From Nectonema munidae (taxonomy: Eukaryota; Nematomorpha; Nectonematoida; Nectonematidae): a stretch of DNA of 64,000 nucleotides. Positions within the stretch are counted from its first letter, which is position 1, and the number at the start of each line of letters is the position of its first letter. Location of the stretch: positions 12,501 to 76,500 of the forward strand of contig JAUIRK010000957.1 in the NCBI GenBank assembly GCA_030549495.1. The letters run 5' to 3'. The position numbers were made by a program, and so were the translations under genes. Under the pieces are notes generated by a model. The model worked only from the letters and a program-made list of their open reading frames with translations, was not told the DNA's origin and searched no databases. Shown piece by piece: positions 61,901 through 64,000 of the stretch.

Positions 61901-64000
61901 TGCTAAATCCTACTTACTTACAACTCCTTATAAAGTTCGTACATTATGTTTCAATAAACAACTTAAAAATCATATTAATTTGAATATTTTTATTTATATC
62001 TGCTCTTTGTTTAAAATAGAGTTTATTTTTTTACCAATCGTTGTACTATGCCAATTTTGACGTAAATTAAGCGTTAATGAAAAAAACTTGCTCAAATTAT
62101 TTAAAAATTGCATTGCAATAAATATCTTGTCACGGTTTCCCAACTGCAACAGAGGTTCTCTTCGATTGAGTATCAGTAAAACAAATCTGCGATTAATGCC
62201 CACAAATAAATGGCATGCTCAAACTGATCATACTACTCAGGATTTGAAGCATGATATTAGTGCACTTGTAGGAGAAAAACGAAAAGTTTCGGAAACACTT
62301 TGATGTAAAATATTGAAAGTGTTTTCGAACATTTTCTGACTAAAATACAAAAAATTTTGAAATTGGAATTTAAAGGATATGGTATAGATTTAGTACTCGG
62401 TTCGCTTGAAGTCAAATTGGGTTGGGTGTGGTGCGTGAACTCTTTAAATCGTGTAAAATGTAAAAAGTTAAAAATAAAACTCAAACAAACAACAAAGAGC
62501 ATTAGGATAGAGAGATGTTGTCTAATCAAAATGAGGCCTCACTCCTTGACTGGAAGGCGATCCAGGATAGGTTTCGTATGGACCAAATTTTTCAGCGAGT
62601 TCGCAAGATGCCTCGAGAGCGCCAAAGTAAATCGTTTCAAAGATGCGCTTGTTCAGTTCTCTCGCTTCCAGGGAATCGAACGGGTACCGCATCAGGATGA
62701 AGCAGTCAGCTAAGCCTTGCACTCCAATCCCAATCGGGCGATGTCGGAGATTGGAGTACCTGGCCTAAATCCAGAAAACTGATTAGTTATTCAAGAAGGA
62801 GATAAAAAAAAAAGGCCAAACTTCAGCAAGAGGATAATAATTCACATCGATGACTTTGTTTAGGTTTCGTGTCACGACTTTTGTTATGCGCTTGAGTTGC
62901 TGGAAGTCAAATTTTTTGTCTTTCGTCACAAACTTGTTAAGAGCTATCGATGCCAGGTTGCAGACAGCGATCTAAAGACATCAATAAAAGTAACGCGTGT
63001 ATAGCGCGGAGATGGGAGAGGAGTCAAAAAAAATTAAAAATATGGACTGTGAATAGTACATCTTTTTCTCAAATATGTTTTTTAAAAATGAAAACAATCA
63101 ACAAATATCCAAGGAACAGACATCGATGAAAATTTTGATTAAAACAGTATTTGGAATAGTTAGTAGTTATCAACTTGATATTCCTCTCTCAAATGAATGT
63201 GCTGGGAGTGCGTTGAAGATTGCACAAGAGCTATTTACAAGTTGGAGAACGGCTGTAAACTAGAACAAACGTTTTATATGATCTATCGTCTTTTTAAGGA
63301 GGTTAGAAGAGAAGACTGGGGCTAGTGTACACCCCTCCTTAGCGAGATGGAGATGCATCAGAGCTTGAGAGAGAATCTTACTTCATCAGGGGCAGAGTAT
63401 TCGAGGATTTCCGTGCACAAGTTGCTGCACTTGATGGTGCCCAAATTTTTCTGGTTACTCTTCTTGTTGCACGCATCTTTGTAGAGCATGTAAGGAGTGC
63501 CTGTTTCGATCTGACTCTCAATGATCGCATACCAAACTTCTTGGGCGGAAACAGTCTTCACTGCTTTGCACTCAGCTTCGTACCTATCAATGCAGAAGTG
63601 ATAAATGACAAAAAATCTCTCTTAACACCTTCCAGGCATGGTGGTTCACCAAGTGAAACGATGAATAAAAACCATGTGCAGACAATTGGTTGATTTACAA
63701 CCTGATTATATATCAGAAATATTTTCCATTAGTTGACATTTTTAAAAAACTTTATTTTTGTGTTTATAAAATAAAAAAAAGTTTTTTTATCTTTAGAGGT
63801 TTTTTGTTTTTTCATTTATTTAACTTTTACTTTTTATAAAATTTATACTTTTTAAAATGCTTCTATTTTGAAAATTTTTAAGTTTAATTTGGACCCAAGA
63901 AAACACACGATTAATTTTGGAAAACGAATGCCTGAAAGGGTTAGTTCGAGAAAGTTCTACTTCGTATAAAGCTTCTCAAATTCGGAACCCCAGCAATCCG
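58669..64000 (-). CDS. RRM1: Ribonucleoside-diphosphate reductase large subunit, C-terminal part, 7 exons
   Basis: Class Ia ribonucleotide reductase alpha subunit, which reduces NDPs to dNDPs in the cytosol with the radical-generating small subunit. Exons, in transcription order: 64000-63961 (partial), 63583-63382, 62971-62822, 62764-62543, 59954-59739, 59499-59215 and 58953-58669. All joins are GT-AG and in phase, giving about 466 codons that align without gaps to animal RRM1 except near the C-terminus. Catalytic features present: CSNLCTE (radical Cys, Asn and Glu), VCNLAS redox Cys, the PMPTAST motif, MYYLRT with the Tyr-Tyr radical-transfer pair, and the C-terminal ECLLCSS redox Cys pair. 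The N-terminal ATP-cone and allosteric domain lie beyond the window. Confidence 0.96.
59215..59499 (-). CDS. RRM1: RRM1 exon
   Basis: [59 protein letters not shown] and SMHFFAWKK. Acceptor TTTCTCTGTTAG, donor AAAAAG|GTAAGG. Confidence 0.95.
59739..59954 (-). CDS. RRM1: RRM1 exon with PMPTAST motif
   Basis: [38 protein letters not shown] and [15 protein letters not shown]. Acceptor CCTTTTATAG, donor TTTCAA|GTAAAC. Confidence 0.95.
59955..62542. other. RRM1 intron with piggyBac remnant
   Basis: AT-rich 2.6-kb intron. Apart from the piggyBac piece (own entry) I see only scattered low-complexity DNA and short unassigned ORFs (61878-62303). Confidence 0.55.
61225..61760 (+). mobile_element. piggyBac-like transposase remnant
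   Basis: Plus-strand pieces: [15 protein letters not shown], then [15 protein letters not shown] (the conserved M-T-x-DEQ motif), [19 protein letters not shown] and the ORF 61544-61756 ([20 protein letters not shown]). The order is that of a piggyBac core, with several breaks. It differs from the copy at 57 kb in sequence and strand, so it is a separate family. Confidence 0.65.
62543..62764 (-). CDS. RRM1: RRM1 exon
   Basis: [40 protein letters not shown] and [14 protein letters not shown]. The donor GGA|GTGAGG is chosen because the open frame runs on six codons to a TAG and because SQG joins ILQPDMW as in the family. Confidence 0.95.
62822..62971 (-). CDS. RRM1: RRM1 exon
   Basis: [16 protein letters not shown] (redox Cys partner), [18 protein letters not shown] and [12 protein letters not shown]. 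Acceptor ATGTCTTTAG, donor GCTGAA|GTTTGG. Confidence 0.95.
62972..63381. other. RRM1 intron; no gene seen
   Basis: A 62-codon plus-strand ORF (63075-63263) shows no motif. Confidence 0.45.
63382..63583 (-). CDS. RRM1: RRM1 exon with the active-site CSNLCTE
   Basis: [40 protein letters not shown] and [17 protein letters not shown]. The Cys of NLC is the thiyl radical site. Donor GATGAA|GTAAGA. Confidence 0.95.
63584..63960. other. RRM1 intron; no gene seen
   Basis: AT-rich, T-run-dense, no feature recognised. Confidence 0.5.
63961..64000 (-). CDS. RRM1: RRM1 exon (partial at window end)
   Basis: [13 protein letters not shown] aligns with VWGEEFEKLYASYEK of animal RRM1. Donor ACGAA|GTAGAA, phase 2, joined by the G at 63583. 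Only 40 bp are in the window. Confidence 0.85.

Noticed and set aside
1-64000. Endogenous retrovirus, LTR element or Polinton
   Set aside because: No long terminal repeats, protease-integrase-type polyprotein, capsid or protein-primed polymerase motifs were seen. The RT genes present are LINE type with endonuclease or RTE features.
1-64000. CRISPR array or bacterial operon
   Set aside because: The repeat arrays lack regular unique spacers, and the genes are spliced eukaryotic genes.

Overview
The window is AT-rich nuclear DNA from an animal, probably an invertebrate. It has spliced genes with GT-AG introns from about 52 bp to over 9 kb, metazoan-type tankyrase and DNA-ligase-III-like genes, and a dense load of hAT, piggyBac, LINE and SINE copies. 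The species cannot be fixed from the sequence. A crustacean such as a copepod would fit, but that is only a guess. I saw no bacterial operons, CRISPR array, rRNA or functional tRNA.

Layout. (1) Positions 1-35714, plus strand: the last 16 exons of a tankyrase gene (ankyrin repeat clusters, SAM domain, PARP catalytic domain). The 5' end lies outside the window. All exon phases join without a break, giving 991 codons plus a stop. Its introns are transposon dumps. The largest is a nested stack at 2420-9338 in which one hAT element holds a second hAT, a truncated LINE and a third, non-autonomous hAT. (2) Positions 36061-46852, minus strand: a gene whose exons match the PARP-type zinc finger and the DNA-binding domain of DNA ligase III. 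No adenylation, OB or BRCT exon is visible below it. A phase-compatible terminal exon just upstream of tankyrase's 3' end suggests a short, ligase-less product. It faces tankyrase tail to tail. (3) Positions 46.9-58.6 kb: intergenic, with a second copy of the non-autonomous hAT (48.7-50.9 kb), a 5'-truncated LINE with a zinc-knuckle ORF1 and an endonuclease/reverse transcriptase ORF2 (51.6-55.0 kb), dispersed repeats and a piggyBac remnant (57.0-57.9 kb). (4) Positions 58669-64000, minus strand: the last seven exons of the ribonucleotide reductase large subunit (RRM1), with a second piggyBac remnant in one intron.

Functionally the three host genes touch DNA maintenance: tankyrase makes poly(ADP-ribose), the ligase-III-like protein carries the nick/PAR-type zinc finger, and RRM1 makes dNTPs. 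I see no evidence that they are co-regulated; the order may be chance.

The points most worth a second look are the ligase-III-like gene without a catalytic part, its odd in-frame TGA/66-bp intron and 20-nt microexon, the four-level transposon nest, and the palindromic, tandemly repeated core of the hAT copy at 3.3-4.1 kb.
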